The notes: generated from the sequence alone by a model not told the origin. A stretch of DNA of 49,254 nt from Haloimpatiens lingqiaonensis (GCF_901447495.1 NZ_CABDWS010000016.1:1-49254), one strand, 5' to 3'. Shown: positions 15,735-24,137, counted from the stretch's first letter. Numbers and translations: made by a program.

Positions 15735-16688
15735 ATGAGTAATGAAAATTTAGGTGTAATTGAAAGAAAAGCGACGATTTTTAATATACAGAAATACAAT
15801 ATGTATGATGGAGATGGAGTAAGAACTTTAGTATTCTTTCAAGGTTGTCCTCTTCGATGTAAGTGGTGTGCAAACCCTGAAGGAATGATTAAAAAACATA
15901 GAGTTATGTTTAAAAGTAATTTATGTGTTAATTGTGGGGCTTGTGTAGAAGCTTGTCCTGTGGGAATACACACTATCTCTAATGAAACTTTAAAGCATGA
16001 AGTTAATCGTGATATTGATTGTATCGGATGTGGTAAATGTCAAGAAGCCTGTCCTAAATCTGCTATATCAATAGTTGGAGAAGTAAAGACTATCTCTGAA
16101 CTTTTGGAAATTATAGAAGAGGATAGAACTTTTTACGAAGTTTCTGGTGGCGGAGTTACATTAGGCGGTGGTGAAGTTCTAATGCAACCTGAAGCAGCTT
16201 CTAGTTTATTAATGGCCTGCAAACAAGTAGGAATAAATACTGCAATTGAAACTTGCGGTTATGCAAAACTAGAATCAGTACTTAAGGTAGCAGAATTCAC
16301 AGACTTATTCCTATTTGATATTAAGCATATTGATTCTGATAAACACTTCCAATTAACAGGTGTTAGAAATGAACAGATTTTAGAAAATCTCCAGGAACTA
16401 CTTCGTCGCAAATATAATGTTAAGATTCGTATGCCTTTACTTAAGGGTGTAAATGATGAAGAAAAAGACATTAAAAAAGTTATGGAATTATTAACACCAT
16501 ACAAGGATTATAAAAACTTTAAAGGAATTGATTTACTTCCATATCATAAAATGGGTGTAAATAAGTACAACCAATTAGGAATTGAATATCCTATAAAGGA
16601 TGATCCGAGTTTAAAAAATGAAGATTTAGATAGAATTGAAGGATGGATTAAACAATATGATTTACCTGTAAAGGTAATCCGTCACTAA
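15735..16688 (+). CDS. cutD: CutC glycyl-radical activating enzyme CutD
   Basis: CutD is a radical SAM enzyme that installs the glycyl radical on CutC. The 317-residue form has the SAM cluster motif CPLRCKWC near residue 37. Two 4Fe-4S ferredoxin motifs follow (CVNCGACVEACP and CIGCGKCQEACP), then the GGGEVLMQ segment typical of glycyl-radical activases. I place the start at 15735, where GGAGA lies 9 nt upstream; the longer reading from 15681 begins inside the hairpin and adds a non-conserved 18 residues. It belongs with cutC in one operon. Confidence 0.95.
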   Translation: MSNENLGVIERKATIFNIQKYNMYDGDGVRTLVFFQGCPLRCKWCANPEGMIKKHRVMFKSNLCVNCGACVEACPVGIHTISNETLKHEVNRDIDCIGCGKCQEACPKSAISIVGEVKTISELLEIIEEDRTFYEVSGGGVTLGGGEVLMQPEAASSLLMACKQVGINTAIETCGYAKLESVLKVAEFTDLFLFDIKHIDSDKHFQLTGVRNEQILENLQELLRRKYNVKIRMPLLKGVNDEEKDIKKVMELLTPYKDYKNFKGIDLLPYHKMGVNKYNQLGIEYPIKDDPSLKNEDLDRIEGWIKQYDLPVKVIRH

Positions 16689-16727
16689 ATAATTTTCAAA
16701 TAGATAATAAGATAGAAGGTAAGGTTT

Positions 16728-17081
16728 ATGGGAGATTTTCTTGATAGAAATATACAGCGTGTTATACAAGAGTCAGTGCCAGGAAAGCAAATTACAATAG
16801 CTCATGTTATTGCATCACCCATGCCTGATATATATGAACGTCTTGGAATTGATGAAAAAGGAGCAATAGGTATTTTAACGCTTTCTCCTTATGAATCTGC
16901 TATTATAGCAGCAGATATTGCTACAAAGGCTTCCGATGTAGAAATTGGATTTCTTGATCGTTTCACAGGTTCAGTTGTAATAAATGGTGATGTACAAAGT
17001 GTTGAAACAGCACTTAGTGCAGTAAATGATATTTTAAAGGATATGCTTGGATTTACTCCGGCTCCCATTACAAGGACATGA
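16728..17081 (+). CDS. eutS: Permuted BMC-H shell protein, EutS/PduU type
   Basis: This 117-residue shell protein has the circularly permuted BMC fold. It has an N-terminal beta segment ([21 protein letters not shown]) before [27 protein letters not shown] and then [24 protein letters not shown]. EutS and PduU hexamers usually carry a small beta-barrel that plugs the pore. Its last codon overlaps the eutP-like start (ATGA), which shows tight coupling to that gene. Confidence 0.9.
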   Translation: MGDFLDRNIQRVIQESVPGKQITIAHVIASPMPDIYERLGIDEKGAIGILTLSPYESAIIAADIATKASDVEIGFLDRFTGSVVINGDVQSVETALSAVNDILKDMLGFTPAPITRT

Positions 17082-17524
17082 GAAGAAAGCGCATAATGGT
17101 AATTGGGCCTTCAAAATCTGGTAAAACCACATTGGTTAATGCATTAAACAATTATGATGGTCCATTAAGAAGAACACCAGATTTGATTTATGGTAAGAAC
17201 ACCATTGATGTTCCAAGCTCTTATTTAGAGAATGCATGGATGTATAAACATATAATAGCAGCAGCTCAGGATGCATCTCATGTGCTTATAGTGGTTGACC
17301 AGTCTAATTGCAGTGAAATATACTCCCATGGATTTGCAAAGTCCTTTAGATGCCCGGTAATCGGGGTTATAACAAAGTGTGACTTGGTACCTGAAAATGA
17401 AGAAAAATGTTTAAAACAACTAAAGAACATAGGAGTATCAGAACCATATTTTCATATTAGTTTTCAAATGGGAACAGGAATTGATGCTTTAAAGAAGTAT
17501 TTATTTGAAAAAGGTGAGGAGTAA
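17078..17524 (+). CDS. eutP: EutP/PduV-like small GTPase
   Basis: The 148-residue P-loop protein has Walker [12 protein letters not shown] near residue 8, a DQSN segment, and the G4 motif TKCD near residue 100, as in EutP/PduV. These proteins associate with microcompartments; acetate kinase activity has been reported for some EutP and filament or positioning roles for PduV. Either function here is inference. No separate acetate kinase gene is seen in the locus, so an ATP-forming role would make metabolic sense. It overlaps the EutS-like gene by 4 nt and is followed within 6 nt by the EutT-like gene. Confidence 0.88.
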   Translation: MRRKRIMVIGPSKSGKTTLVNALNNYDGPLRRTPDLIYGKNTIDVPSSYLENAWMYKHIIAAAQDASHVLIVVDQSNCSEIYSHGFAKSFRCPVIGVITKCDLVPENEEKCLKQLKNIGVSEPYFHISFQMGTGIDALKKYLFEKGEE

Positions 17525-17530
17525 AGGTCA

Positions 17531-18214
17531 ATGATGAGATTTATTACTGAAGAGTACTTGAGAGACTTATTTAGAAAAGAACCTTTTGATACCTACAAGT
17601 TACAACAAGGACAGCGCCTTACACCTGGAGCAGCTCAATATTTATCTGATAAAAGAATAAAATTAAGTGATCATGCTCCAAAAGCAAGCAAGAATGTTTC
17701 TAAAAACGAACAGGTTGAAACAAAAGAAGTAATGGTAAATAGCAATTCAAATTTAAATAAGAAACTTTGCTTAAAATTAAAATCTATGGAGGCAGTATTT
17801 CTTGTTACTAGTAGTGAGATATTAAAAGAAGATATTATCTTAGCGCAAAATATTATAAATTTGGGTAGAAAAATATCAAACATCAGAAACGTTGTGGATG
17901 GAAAAGGTACTCTTGAGCCAATTTACTGCAAAGAGTGTACTGGAATGAATTCATCAAATTTTACAACTGAGCTTGATGATTGTTTCGAAATAACAGAATT
18001 TCATATGCAGCTTGCAAAGAGCAATGCAATTTTAAAAATGAATACACTACGTTGTGCTTTAAGGGAGTTACAGTTTGAAATAATTGATACCTACAAAAAT
18101 GATGATGACGGTTTAAAAGATAGAATTATAGGGAACGTTAACTCAATAATTAATTCGCTGTCTCAATTGATTTGTTCAGCAGTAGGAGGAAAAGAATGTC
18201 AGAGAAAAAATTAA
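17531..18214 (+). CDS. EutT-like cobalamin adenosyltransferase homologue
   Basis: The 227-residue protein begins with the EutT/EutQ-type segment FITEEYLRDLFRKEPF and RLTPGAAQYLSDKRIKL (residues 3-46). A variable linker follows, then a helical adenosyltransferase-like domain (about 78-220). The canonical EutT H-x11-CCxxC metal motif is not evident; only CKEC (near residue 135) recalls it. CutC chemistry does not use B12, so a cobalamin enzyme here is unexpected. It could serve a second B12-dependent route, be a repurposed scaffold, or be a relic. The next gene, eutJ, starts inside its 3' end by 19 nt. AGGAGTAAAGG precedes the double ATG at 17531/17534. Confidence 0.7.
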   Translation: MMRFITEEYLRDLFRKEPFDTYKLQQGQRLTPGAAQYLSDKRIKLSDHAPKASKNVSKNEQVETKEVMVNSNSNLNKKLCLKLKSMEAVFLVTSSEILKEDIILAQNIINLGRKISNIRNVVDGKGTLEPIYCKECTGMNSSNFTTELDDCFEITEFHMQLAKSNAILKMNTLRCALRELQFEIIDTYKNDDDGLKDRIIGNVNSIINSLSQLICSAVGGKECQRKN

Positions 18215-19041
18215 CTTTTGAATATTGTGATAATATGGTTCAGGAGTTTGAGAAAGTAATAGAAAGACCAATAGTTAATGGTTCTTCTGTTTATTATACA
18301 GGTGTAGACTTAGGTACTGCTTGTATAGTATTGGCTGTTTTAGATGAAAACTACAAGCCTGTTGCAGGTGCATACAGGTATGCAGATGTAGTTCGTGACG
18401 GTATGGTTGTGGATTATATTGGAGCAGTAAGGATTGTGAGAGAACTTAAGCAGGAAATTGAGGAGAAATTGAATACAGAGCTTATTTATGCAGCGGCTGC
18501 AATTCCACCTGGAACTGATGCTTTAGATTCTGGAGCAATTAAAAACGTAGTTCAGGCAGCTGGCTTTGAATTGACAAATCTTTTAGATGAACCTACTGCT
18601 GCAAATGCTGTACTTAAAATTCAAAATGGTGCAGTTGTAGATATAGGTGGTGGAACAACTGGAATATCTGTTTTAAAAGATGGAAAAGTTGTTTATGTTG
18701 TGGATGAACCTACAGGTGGTACACATTTTTCACTAGTTATTTCAGGTGCATATGGAATGCCTTTTGATGAGGCAGATAAGTTTAAAAGAGATAATAAAAA
18801 CCATAAAGAAATTTTACCAGTGTTAAAACCAGTAGTTGAAAAGGTGTCAACAATTATTAGTAATCATATTAAAGACTATGATGTTAATGAAATTTCTTTA
18901 GTTGGTGGTACTTGTTGTTTGACAGGAATCGAAGAAATTATCCAAAAGAAGACTGGTGTTTATACTCATAAACCTAAAAATCCTATGTTTGTTACGCCAC
19001 TTGGAATAGCATTAAGCTGTACACAAGATATTATGGAATAA
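18196..19041 (+). CDS. eutJ: EutJ-like chaperone/ASKHA ATPase
   Basis: The 281-residue protein is of the actin/Hsp70-like EutJ family, thought to assist assembly or enzyme maintenance in microcompartments. Phosphate-binding motifs are visible: GVDLGTACIVLAVLD near residue 35, LDEPTAANAVL near 133, VDIGGGTTGISVL near 148 and LVGGTCCLTG near 237. I start it at the ATG at 18196, preceded by AGGAGG. A reading from 18172 would lack a ribosome site. It overlaps the EutT-like gene by 19 nt. Confidence 0.9.
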   Translation: MSEKKLTFEYCDNMVQEFEKVIERPIVNGSSVYYTGVDLGTACIVLAVLDENYKPVAGAYRYADVVRDGMVVDYIGAVRIVRELKQEIEEKLNTELIYAAAAIPPGTDALDSGAIKNVVQAAGFELTNLLDEPTAANAVLKIQNGAVVDIGGGTTGISVLKDGKVVYVVDEPTGGTHFSLVISGAYGMPFDEADKFKRDNKNHKEILPVLKPVVEKVSTIISNHIKDYDVNEISLVGGTCCLTGIEEIIQKKTGVYTHKPKNPMFVTPLGIALSCTQDIME

Positions 19042-19059
19042 TAAGGAGAGTGTTTAAAA

Positions 19060-19362
19060 GTGGATTTTAGAATTATAAAATCACCTTCCCATAGCACTAA
19101 AGATATTCTAATAAAACGTATGGGTGCAAAGTGCCAAACGGATTTAAACAGCGTTGATGCAATAGGACTTGTGCAAGGTAAACTTATCGATATGATTTAT
19201 GCTGCAGATATTGCCGAAAAAGCTGTTGGGGTTACTGTTGAAGAGGTTAGAGGTACATGTCCTCAACACATGGTTTTAATTGGAATTTTTGGTGACACAT
19301 CATCAGTTGAAGCCGCCATAAATGAGATTAAAATGAAAATGAAAGAGGGAAAAACAATATGA
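19060..19362 (+). CDS. Permuted BMC shell protein with GTCPQ motif, GrpU-like
   Basis: The 100-residue protein has about 33 residues before the conserved BMC core DAIGLVQGKLIDMIYAADIA. It ends soon after GDTSSVEAAINEI, so the fold is probably permuted. RGTCPQHM (Cys near residue 68) resembles the Gly-x-Cys-Pro-Gln signature I associate with GrpU, a shell protein reported to bind an iron-sulfur cluster in its central pore. It starts with GTG at 19060 with AAGGAGA upstream, and overlaps the EutN-like gene by ATGA. The shell role is well supported; the metal cluster is inferred from the motif. Confidence 0.8.
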   Translation: MDFRIIKSPSHSTKDILIKRMGAKCQTDLNSVDAIGLVQGKLIDMIYAADIAEKAVGVTVEEVRGTCPQHMVLIGIFGDTSSVEAAINEIKMKMKEGKTI

Positions 19363-19622
19363 TAGTAGCAAGACTTATTGATAATGTATGGGCCACTAGA
19401 AAGGCAGAATCACTTAGCGGACTTAAGTTTATGCTTGCAGAGGAAATTGGTGGAATAGATGAAGGTCGCAGATTTATTGTTGTTGATATTATAAGTGCAG
19501 GTATTGGTGATAGGGTTATTGTTAGTACTGGATCTTCTGCCCGCAAAATGTTGGGCGACGACAATATTCCTGTGGATGCAGTTGTTATTGGAATAATCGA
19601 TGATGATTGTCAGTTTGGTTAA
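19359..19622 (+). CDS. eutN: EutN/CcmL-type pentameric vertex protein (BMC-P)
   Basis: The 87-residue protein closes the vertices of the polyhedral shell. It starts MIVARLIDNVWATRKAESL and has the family's FIVVDIISAGIGDRVIVSTGSSAR core and IDAVVIGIID-like ending. It is the only vertex protein in the locus. Its start overlaps the preceding shell gene by 4 nt. Confidence 0.94.
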   Translation: MIVARLIDNVWATRKAESLSGLKFMLAEEIGGIDEGRRFIVVDIISAGIGDRVIVSTGSSARKMLGDDNIPVDAVVIGIIDDDCQFG

Positions 19623-19700
19623 ATAAAACCTTTCTTAAAAATAATCACAGGATTTTAGGAGTTTTATGGACATCAACATTATTTGAAAGGAAGTGAAGGT

Positions 19701-20381
19701 ATGAAAAGATTAATTTGTGCAAAAGATATTGAAGCATTAATATTAAAAAATGAAAAAGTATTTTATTTAGAAGGCAGTGAGATAATCACTCCATCAGCTC
19801 AAGATCTTGCAAAAAATAATGGAATAATATTCACTACAGAAACACCTGCAGCTAAAGTTGAGCATGTAGAAGTTAAAAATGCTCCAAGCATGCCAAACGT
19901 GCCAAACATAGAAGGCATGGATGTTGAAATGATGCTTAAGTTCTTTAGAACAATGATGGACAAAGGTCTTTTACAACAAATGCTTGACTGTTTAAAGCCA
20001 AACAATCCTCTATTTACAGCGGAGACTGATCCTAGCGGACTTAAGGTTGTTAGAGGAAACACAGTAAAGATGGATGTGTTTGATACTGGTAATCCAGAGG
20101 CAAAAGTTTATTTCCAAGAGTTAGTAAACAAAGAAGAATCAAAAATGAGTGCTGGATTTTTAATTATTGAAAATTCAAAATTTGATTGGGAATTAACTTA
20201 TGAAGAAATTGACTTTGTTATTGAGGGAACTTTAACAGTTGAAATAAATGGTAAGACATATACAGCTTATCCTGGAGATGTATTGTTTGTACCATCAGGT
20301 TCTAAAGTAGTTTGGGGTTCCCCAGACAAAGCTAGGGTATTTTATACAACATATCCAGCAAACTGGGCGGATCTTTTATAG
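19701..20381 (+). CDS. eutQ: EutQ-like cupin protein
   Basis: The 226-residue protein has a C-terminal cupin domain (about residues 115-226, with EEIDFVIEGTLTVEINGKTY, YPGDVLFVPSGS and VFYTTYP) and an N-terminal segment typical of BMC-associated EutQ. EutQ is essential for some ethanolamine compartments, and acetate kinase activity has been reported for Salmonella EutQ; both are family knowledge. I place the start at the ATG at 19701, with AAAGGAAGTGAA upstream, rather than the TTG at 19683. Confidence 0.9.
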   Translation: MKRLICAKDIEALILKNEKVFYLEGSEIITPSAQDLAKNNGIIFTTETPAAKVEHVEVKNAPSMPNVPNIEGMDVEMMLKFFRTMMDKGLLQQMLDCLKPNNPLFTAETDPSGLKVVRGNTVKMDVFDTGNPEAKVYFQELVNKEESKMSAGFLIIENSKFDWELTYEEIDFVIEGTLTVEINGKTYTAYPGDVLFVPSGSKVVWGSPDKARVFYTTYPANWADLL

Positions 20382-20401
20382 AAGACTAGGAGGATTGACC
20401 T

Positions 20402-21139
20402 ATGCAAGCGCTTGGTTTAATAGAAACAAAAGGATTACTTGCAGCTGTTGAGGCAGCTGATACAATGGTTAAATCCGCAGATGTAAGTATTATTGAAAAA
20501 ACCTATGTAGGTGGAGGTCTTGTTACAATTTCAGTTACAGGTGATGTAGGTGCTGTAAAAGCATCTATAGAGGCTGGAGTAGCAGCTGTTAAAAAACTTG
20601 ATGAAGAATTTTTAGTTTCAGAGCATGTAATTCCACGTCCTCATCAGGAATTAGAAAGCTTAATTGGGGTTAATACTCCAGTAGAGGTTTTGGAAGTTCA
20701 AACACCTGATGAAGAGGTAGAAATAGCAGCAGAAGAAGAAGTAGTAGAAGAGGCGCAAGAAGCAGATATAGTAGAAGATACGCAAGAAGATATACAAGAA
20801 GATACACAAGAAGAAACTCAAGAAGAAACTCAAGAAGAAGTAGAAGAAATTGCACAAGAAACTGAAGATGAGGTCAAAGAAAATCAAGCTACAATAGAAA
20901 CAGATTTAGATAAACTACATAAGGTGAACTTAGAAAATCTACATAAAGATGATGTAGACAATCTGGTAAGTAAAAATGGTATAGAAAAAACCATTTTGAT
21001 ATTATCTAAGTTAAAAGTTGTTAAGCTTAGAAATCTAGCTCGTGAATATAAGGATTTTGCAATTACAGGCAGAACAATTTCAAAAGCCGGTAAAAAATTA
21101 TTAATTTCAAAATTCAAGGTATATTACGAGAAAAATTAG
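20402..21139 (+). CDS. BMC-H shell protein with acidic linker and basic C-terminal domain
   Basis: The 245-residue protein has three parts. Residues 1-88 are a normal BMC-H domain ([38 protein letters not shown]). Residues about 100-163 form a very acidic, Gln/Thr-rich linker of repeated EDTQE/EETQE units. Residues about 165-245 form a Lys-rich domain (ILSKLKVVKLRNLAREY, GRTISKAGKKLLISKF) that resembles SAP or Rho-N-like helical folds. EutK-like shell proteins also carry C-terminal helix-turn-helix domains. The tail may face the cytosol or lumen to bind nucleic acid, enzymes or the cytoskeleton. The linker DNA is built of CAAGAAGAAACT-like units and could vary in length. Confidence 0.9.
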   Translation: MQALGLIETKGLLAAVEAADTMVKSADVSIIEKTYVGGGLVTISVTGDVGAVKASIEAGVAAVKKLDEEFLVSEHVIPRPHQELESLIGVNTPVEVLEVQTPDEEVEIAAEEEVVEEAQEADIVEDTQEDIQEDTQEETQEETQEEVEEIAQETEDEVKENQATIETDLDKLHKVNLENLHKDDVDNLVSKNGIEKTILILSKLKVVKLRNLAREYKDFAITGRTISKAGKKLLISKFKVYYEKN

Positions 21140-21170
21140 ATATGTAAAGTGACGAAAGGAAGTAATGCAA

Positions 21171-22769
21171 ATGGAAAACTTTGATAAGGACTTACGTTCT
21201 ATACAAGAAGCAAGAAACCTTGCTAGACTTGGAAAAGTAGCAGCTGATAAAATTGCTGATTATACTGAAGAACAAATTGATAAAATTTTACGCAACATGG
21301 TTAAGGTTGCAGAAGAAAATGCTGTTTGTTTAGCACAAATGGCAGTTGAAGAAACTGGTTTTGGTAAAGTTGAAGATAAAACTTTCAAAAACCATTTAGC
21401 AGCTACTATACTATATGATTCAATAAAAGATATGAAAACTATAGGTATAATTAAAGAAGATGAAGTAAACAAGCTTATAGAGATTGCTGAACCAGTTGGT
21501 TTAGTTATGGGTATAGTTCCTTCAACAAACCCAACTTCTACTGCAATATTCAAAGCTATGATTTCAATAAAATCTCGTAATGCTATAGTGTTCTCACCAC
21601 ATCCATCTGCTGCAAAATGTACAATTAAAGCAGCTGAATTAATGCGTGATGCAGCTATTGAAGCTGGTGCACCAGAGAACATTATAAGCTGTATAACTAC
21701 TCCAACAATTGGAGCTACAAATGAGTTAATGAAGAGCAAAGAAGTTGCTATAATAATAGCTACAGGTGGTCCTGGAATGGTTAAGGCTGCTTACAGTGCA
21801 GGAAAACCAGCTCTTGGTGTTGGTGCAGGAAACTCTCCAGCATACATAGAAAGAACTGCTAATGTAGAACAAGCTGTTAGAAACATAATGGCAAGTAAGA
21901 CTTTTGACAATGGTACAATTTGTGCTTCAGAGCAATCAATAATCTGCGAAGAGTGTAATGAAGCTAAAGTTATTGAAGAATTCAAAAAGCAAGGCGGATA
22001 CTTCATGACAACAGAAGAAACTGATAAAGTTTGTAAGCTGTTATTCAAAAATGGCCATGCTATGAATGCTAAATTTGTTGGAAGAAGTGCACAAGTTATT
22101 GCAACTGCTGCAGGATTCACAGTTCCATCAGAAACTAAAGTACTTATAGGAAGACAAAATGGAGTAGGTGAAGGCAATCCATTGTCATATGAAAAGCTTA
22201 CAACAGTTCTTGCATTCTATACAGTAAAAGATTGCCATGAAGCATGTGAATTAAGTATTGAATTACTTCAAAATGGAATTGGTCACACAATGAGCTTACA
22301 CACAGAAGACAGAAATATGGTTCTTAAGTTCGCTGCAAAACCAGCTTCTCGTATTCTTGTTAATACTGGTGGAACACAAGGTGGAACAGGTGCAAGCACA
22401 GGACTTAACCCTTCATTCACTTTAGGTTGTGGTACATGGGGAGGAAGTTCAGTATCTGAGAACGTTACTCCAGAACACCTTATAAACATAAAGAGAGTTG
22501 CTTATGGTTTAAAAGATTGCGCAACATTAGCATCTAATGACCCAACTTTCAACTGTATAAAAACTGCTGAGAACTGTCATGCTGTTCAAAATCAATTTAT
22601 GAACATGAGTCCAGCTCAAATTGCAGCAGCTGCAGCAGCTTTAAATAAAGTTACTGAGTGTGCTCAAAATACTAATAGCTGTACTGAATGCAGTTGTGAA
22701 GGTACAAAAAATGAAGAACTTTTAGACTTAGTTAACCAAATAGTTGCCGCTATGAAGGGGGCAAAATAA
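21171..22769 (+). CDS. Acylating acetaldehyde dehydrogenase, catalytic copy (EutE/CutF type)
   Basis: The 532-residue enzyme oxidises acetaldehyde to acetyl-CoA with NAD+ and CoA. The nucleophile Cys251 in NGTICASEQ and Asn120 in PSTNPTSTAIFK are intact. ATGGPGMVKAAY and GVGAGNSPAYIE form the cofactor site. After the fold a Cys-rich, Ala-rich linker leads to a C-terminal amphipathic helix (EELLDLVNQIVAAMKG) of the encapsulation-peptide type. The ATG at 21171 fits the AAAGGAAG site better than the one at 21165. Its stop codon overlaps the pduL start. It is the functional partner of the degenerate homologue at 11522. Confidence 0.94.
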   Translation: MENFDKDLRSIQEARNLARLGKVAADKIADYTEEQIDKILRNMVKVAEENAVCLAQMAVEETGFGKVEDKTFKNHLAATILYDSIKDMKTIGIIKEDEVNKLIEIAEPVGLVMGIVPSTNPTSTAIFKAMISIKSRNAIVFSPHPSAAKCTIKAAELMRDAAIEAGAPENIISCITTPTIGATNELMKSKEVAIIIATGGPGMVKAAYSAGKPALGVGAGNSPAYIERTANVEQAVRNIMASKTFDNGTICASEQSIICEECNEAKVIEEFKKQGGYFMTTEETDKVCKLLFKNGHAMNAKFVGRSAQVIATAAGFTVPSETKVLIGRQNGVGEGNPLSYEKLTTVLAFYTVKDCHEACELSIELLQNGIGHTMSLHTEDRNMVLKFAAKPASRILVNTGGTQGGTGASTGLNPSFTLGCGTWGGSSVSENVTPEHLINIKRVAYGLKDCATLASNDPTFNCIKTAENCHAVQNQFMNMSPAQIAAAAAALNKVTECAQNTNSCTECSCEGTKNEELLDLVNQIVAAMKGAK

Positions 22770-23419
22770 TGGATAATTTAGAAGCAGTATTAAAGCTTTT
22801 ACTAGAAACTGCAAAAAGTAAGGGTGAAAACACTGTATGCAAGGGAAGCTCAGCTGAGATTCCAGTAGGTATTTCTAATAGACACGTACATCTTTCACAA
22901 AAAGATTTAGAATGTCTTTTCGGAAAAGACTATCAACTTGCTAAACTTAAAGATTTATCTCAACCTGGACAATATGCTTGCAAAGAAGTTGTAACAGTAT
23001 GTGGACCAAAGGGTGCAATTGAAAAAGTTAGGATTCTAGGACCTGTAAGAAGTAAAACTCAGGTTGAAGTATTAGCTGGAGATTGCATTAAGCTTGGTGC
23101 AGTACCACATGTTAGATTATCTGGAGATTTAAGCAGAACACCTGGAATAACATTAGTTGGACCAAAGGGATCTGTTCAAATTGAAGAAGGATTAGTAGTT
23201 GCACAAAGACATATCCACATGACACCTGAAGATGCTAAAAATTTAGGAGTATGTGATGGAGAGGTAGTATCAATAAAATTTGATGATTTAAGAGGCGGAA
23301 TATACAGCAATGTAGCTATCAGAGCTAATGATGCTTCAAAGCTTGAATGCCACCTTGATATAGAAGAAGCTAATGCAATGGGCATTAACTCAAAGTCAAA
23401 AATAACAATAGTAAAGTAA
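22769..23419 (+). CDS. pduL: PduL-type phosphotransacylase
   Basis: The 216-residue enzyme converts acetyl-CoA plus phosphate to acetyl-phosphate, recycling CoA inside the compartment and leading to ATP. It has the paired PduL barrels with zinc-ligand motifs GISNRHVHLSQKDLE near residue 31 and VAQRHIHMTPEDA near residue 145. Residues 1-20 (MDNLEAVLKLLLETAKSKGE) form an amphipathic helix expected of an encapsulation peptide. TAATG overlap with the preceding aldehyde dehydrogenase implies coupled translation. Confidence 0.95.
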   Translation: MDNLEAVLKLLLETAKSKGENTVCKGSSAEIPVGISNRHVHLSQKDLECLFGKDYQLAKLKDLSQPGQYACKEVVTVCGPKGAIEKVRILGPVRSKTQVEVLAGDCIKLGAVPHVRLSGDLSRTPGITLVGPKGSVQIEEGLVVAQRHIHMTPEDAKNLGVCDGEVVSIKFDDLRGGIYSNVAIRANDASKLECHLDIEEANAMGINSKSKITIVK

Positions 23420-23515
23420 AGTATTTAAATATATAATTAAGTAAAAATTAATAAAATAAATGATTATAATTAAAAATTATAATATATAAATATATAATAT
23501 TAGGAGGATTTTAAA

Positions 23516-23806
23516 ATGAAATACGATGCATTAGGAATGATAGAAACTAAAGGATTAATAGGATCAATAGAAGCAGCTGACGCTATGGTTAAGGCAGCAA
23601 ACGTATATTTAATAGGTAAAGAATATGTTGGAGGCGGACTTGTAACTGTTATGGTTAGAGGAGACGTTGGAGCTGTTAAAGCTGCTACAGATGCTGGTGC
23701 TGCTGCTGCACAACGTGTTGGAGAATTAATATCTGTTCACGTTATACCACGTCCACATTCTGAAGTTGAAGTAATACTTCCATCAACTAAAGAAGCTGCA
23801 AAATAA
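23516..23806 (+). CDS. BMC-H shell protein 4
   Basis: The 96-residue protein is the most canonical PduA/EutM-like hexamer of the locus: [54 protein letters not shown]. It lies 96 nt after pduL behind an AT-only spacer, with its own strong TAGGAGG site, which suits high expression. A terminator follows directly, so it ends the main operon. Confidence 0.95.
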   Translation: MKYDALGMIETKGLIGSIEAADAMVKAANVYLIGKEYVGGGLVTVMVRGDVGAVKAATDAGAAAAQRVGELISVHVIPRPHSEVEVILPSTKEAAK

Positions 23807-23825
23807 GATTTAATTAGATTGTAGT

Positions 23826-23860
23826 AAAACGTCGCTAAAGTATATTTAGCGGCGTTTTAA
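23826..23860 (+). terminator. Terminator of the choline BMC operon
   Basis: AAAACGTCGCTAAA (23826-23839) pairs with TTTAGCGGCGTTTT (23845-23858), with one G-T pair. The run ends in T. Confidence 0.85.
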
Positions 23861-24021
23861 ATTTATTGTTCCGAGCTCTTATGCAAGTCATGGAGGAGAA
23901 ATTTCATAATTCACCTACAGTGTACCTTTTGTGGTTGAATCATTTTATTGGTTTTTAGCAAAATTTAATGCAAATATATGTTGACTTATGTTGCATATCA
24001 TGATACAATAAATTTCGTCAA
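23861..24021 (+). promoter_or_regulatory. Promoter of tRNA-Trp
   Basis: TTGACT (23981-23986) and TACAAT (24004-24009) are 17 bp apart, 13 nt before the tRNA. Nothing else is recognised in this stretch. Confidence 0.7.
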
Positions 24022-24097
24022 AGGGGTATAGCTCAATTGGTAGAGTAGCGGTCTCCAAAACCGTTGGTTCCGGGTTCGAGTCCTCGTGCCCCTGCCA
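24022..24097 (+). tRNA. tRNA-Trp (anticodon CCA), 3' CCA encoded
   Basis: The acceptor AGGGGTA (24022-24028) pairs with TGCCCCT (24087-24093). The D arm GCTCAATTGGTAGAGT, anticodon loop CTCCAAA reading UGG and T loop GGTTCGAGTCC are all present. G is the discriminator base and the CCA end (24095-24097) is encoded. A terminator hairpin follows at 24102. No prophage or integrase lies beside it. Confidence 0.95.
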
Positions 24098-24101
24098 GAC
24101 A

Positions 24102-24137
24102 AAAACCAGTAATCTTAAAGATTGCTGGTTTTTTTAT
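24102..24137 (+). terminator. Terminator after tRNA-Trp
   Basis: AACCAGTAATCTT pairs with AAGATTGCTGGTT around a short loop, followed by a T run. Confidence 0.85.

Noticed and set aside
20660-20887. Long minus-strand frames rich in Phe and Leu opposite the acidic BMC tail
   Set aside because: They are the mirror of the GAA/CAA-rich linker codons and have no ribosome site or homology. The plus-strand gene is certain.
24022-24137. tRNA-Trp as an integration site for the BMC locus
   Set aside because: No integrase and no repeated tRNA 3' end is seen on either side of the locus, so there is no evidence of site-specific integration.
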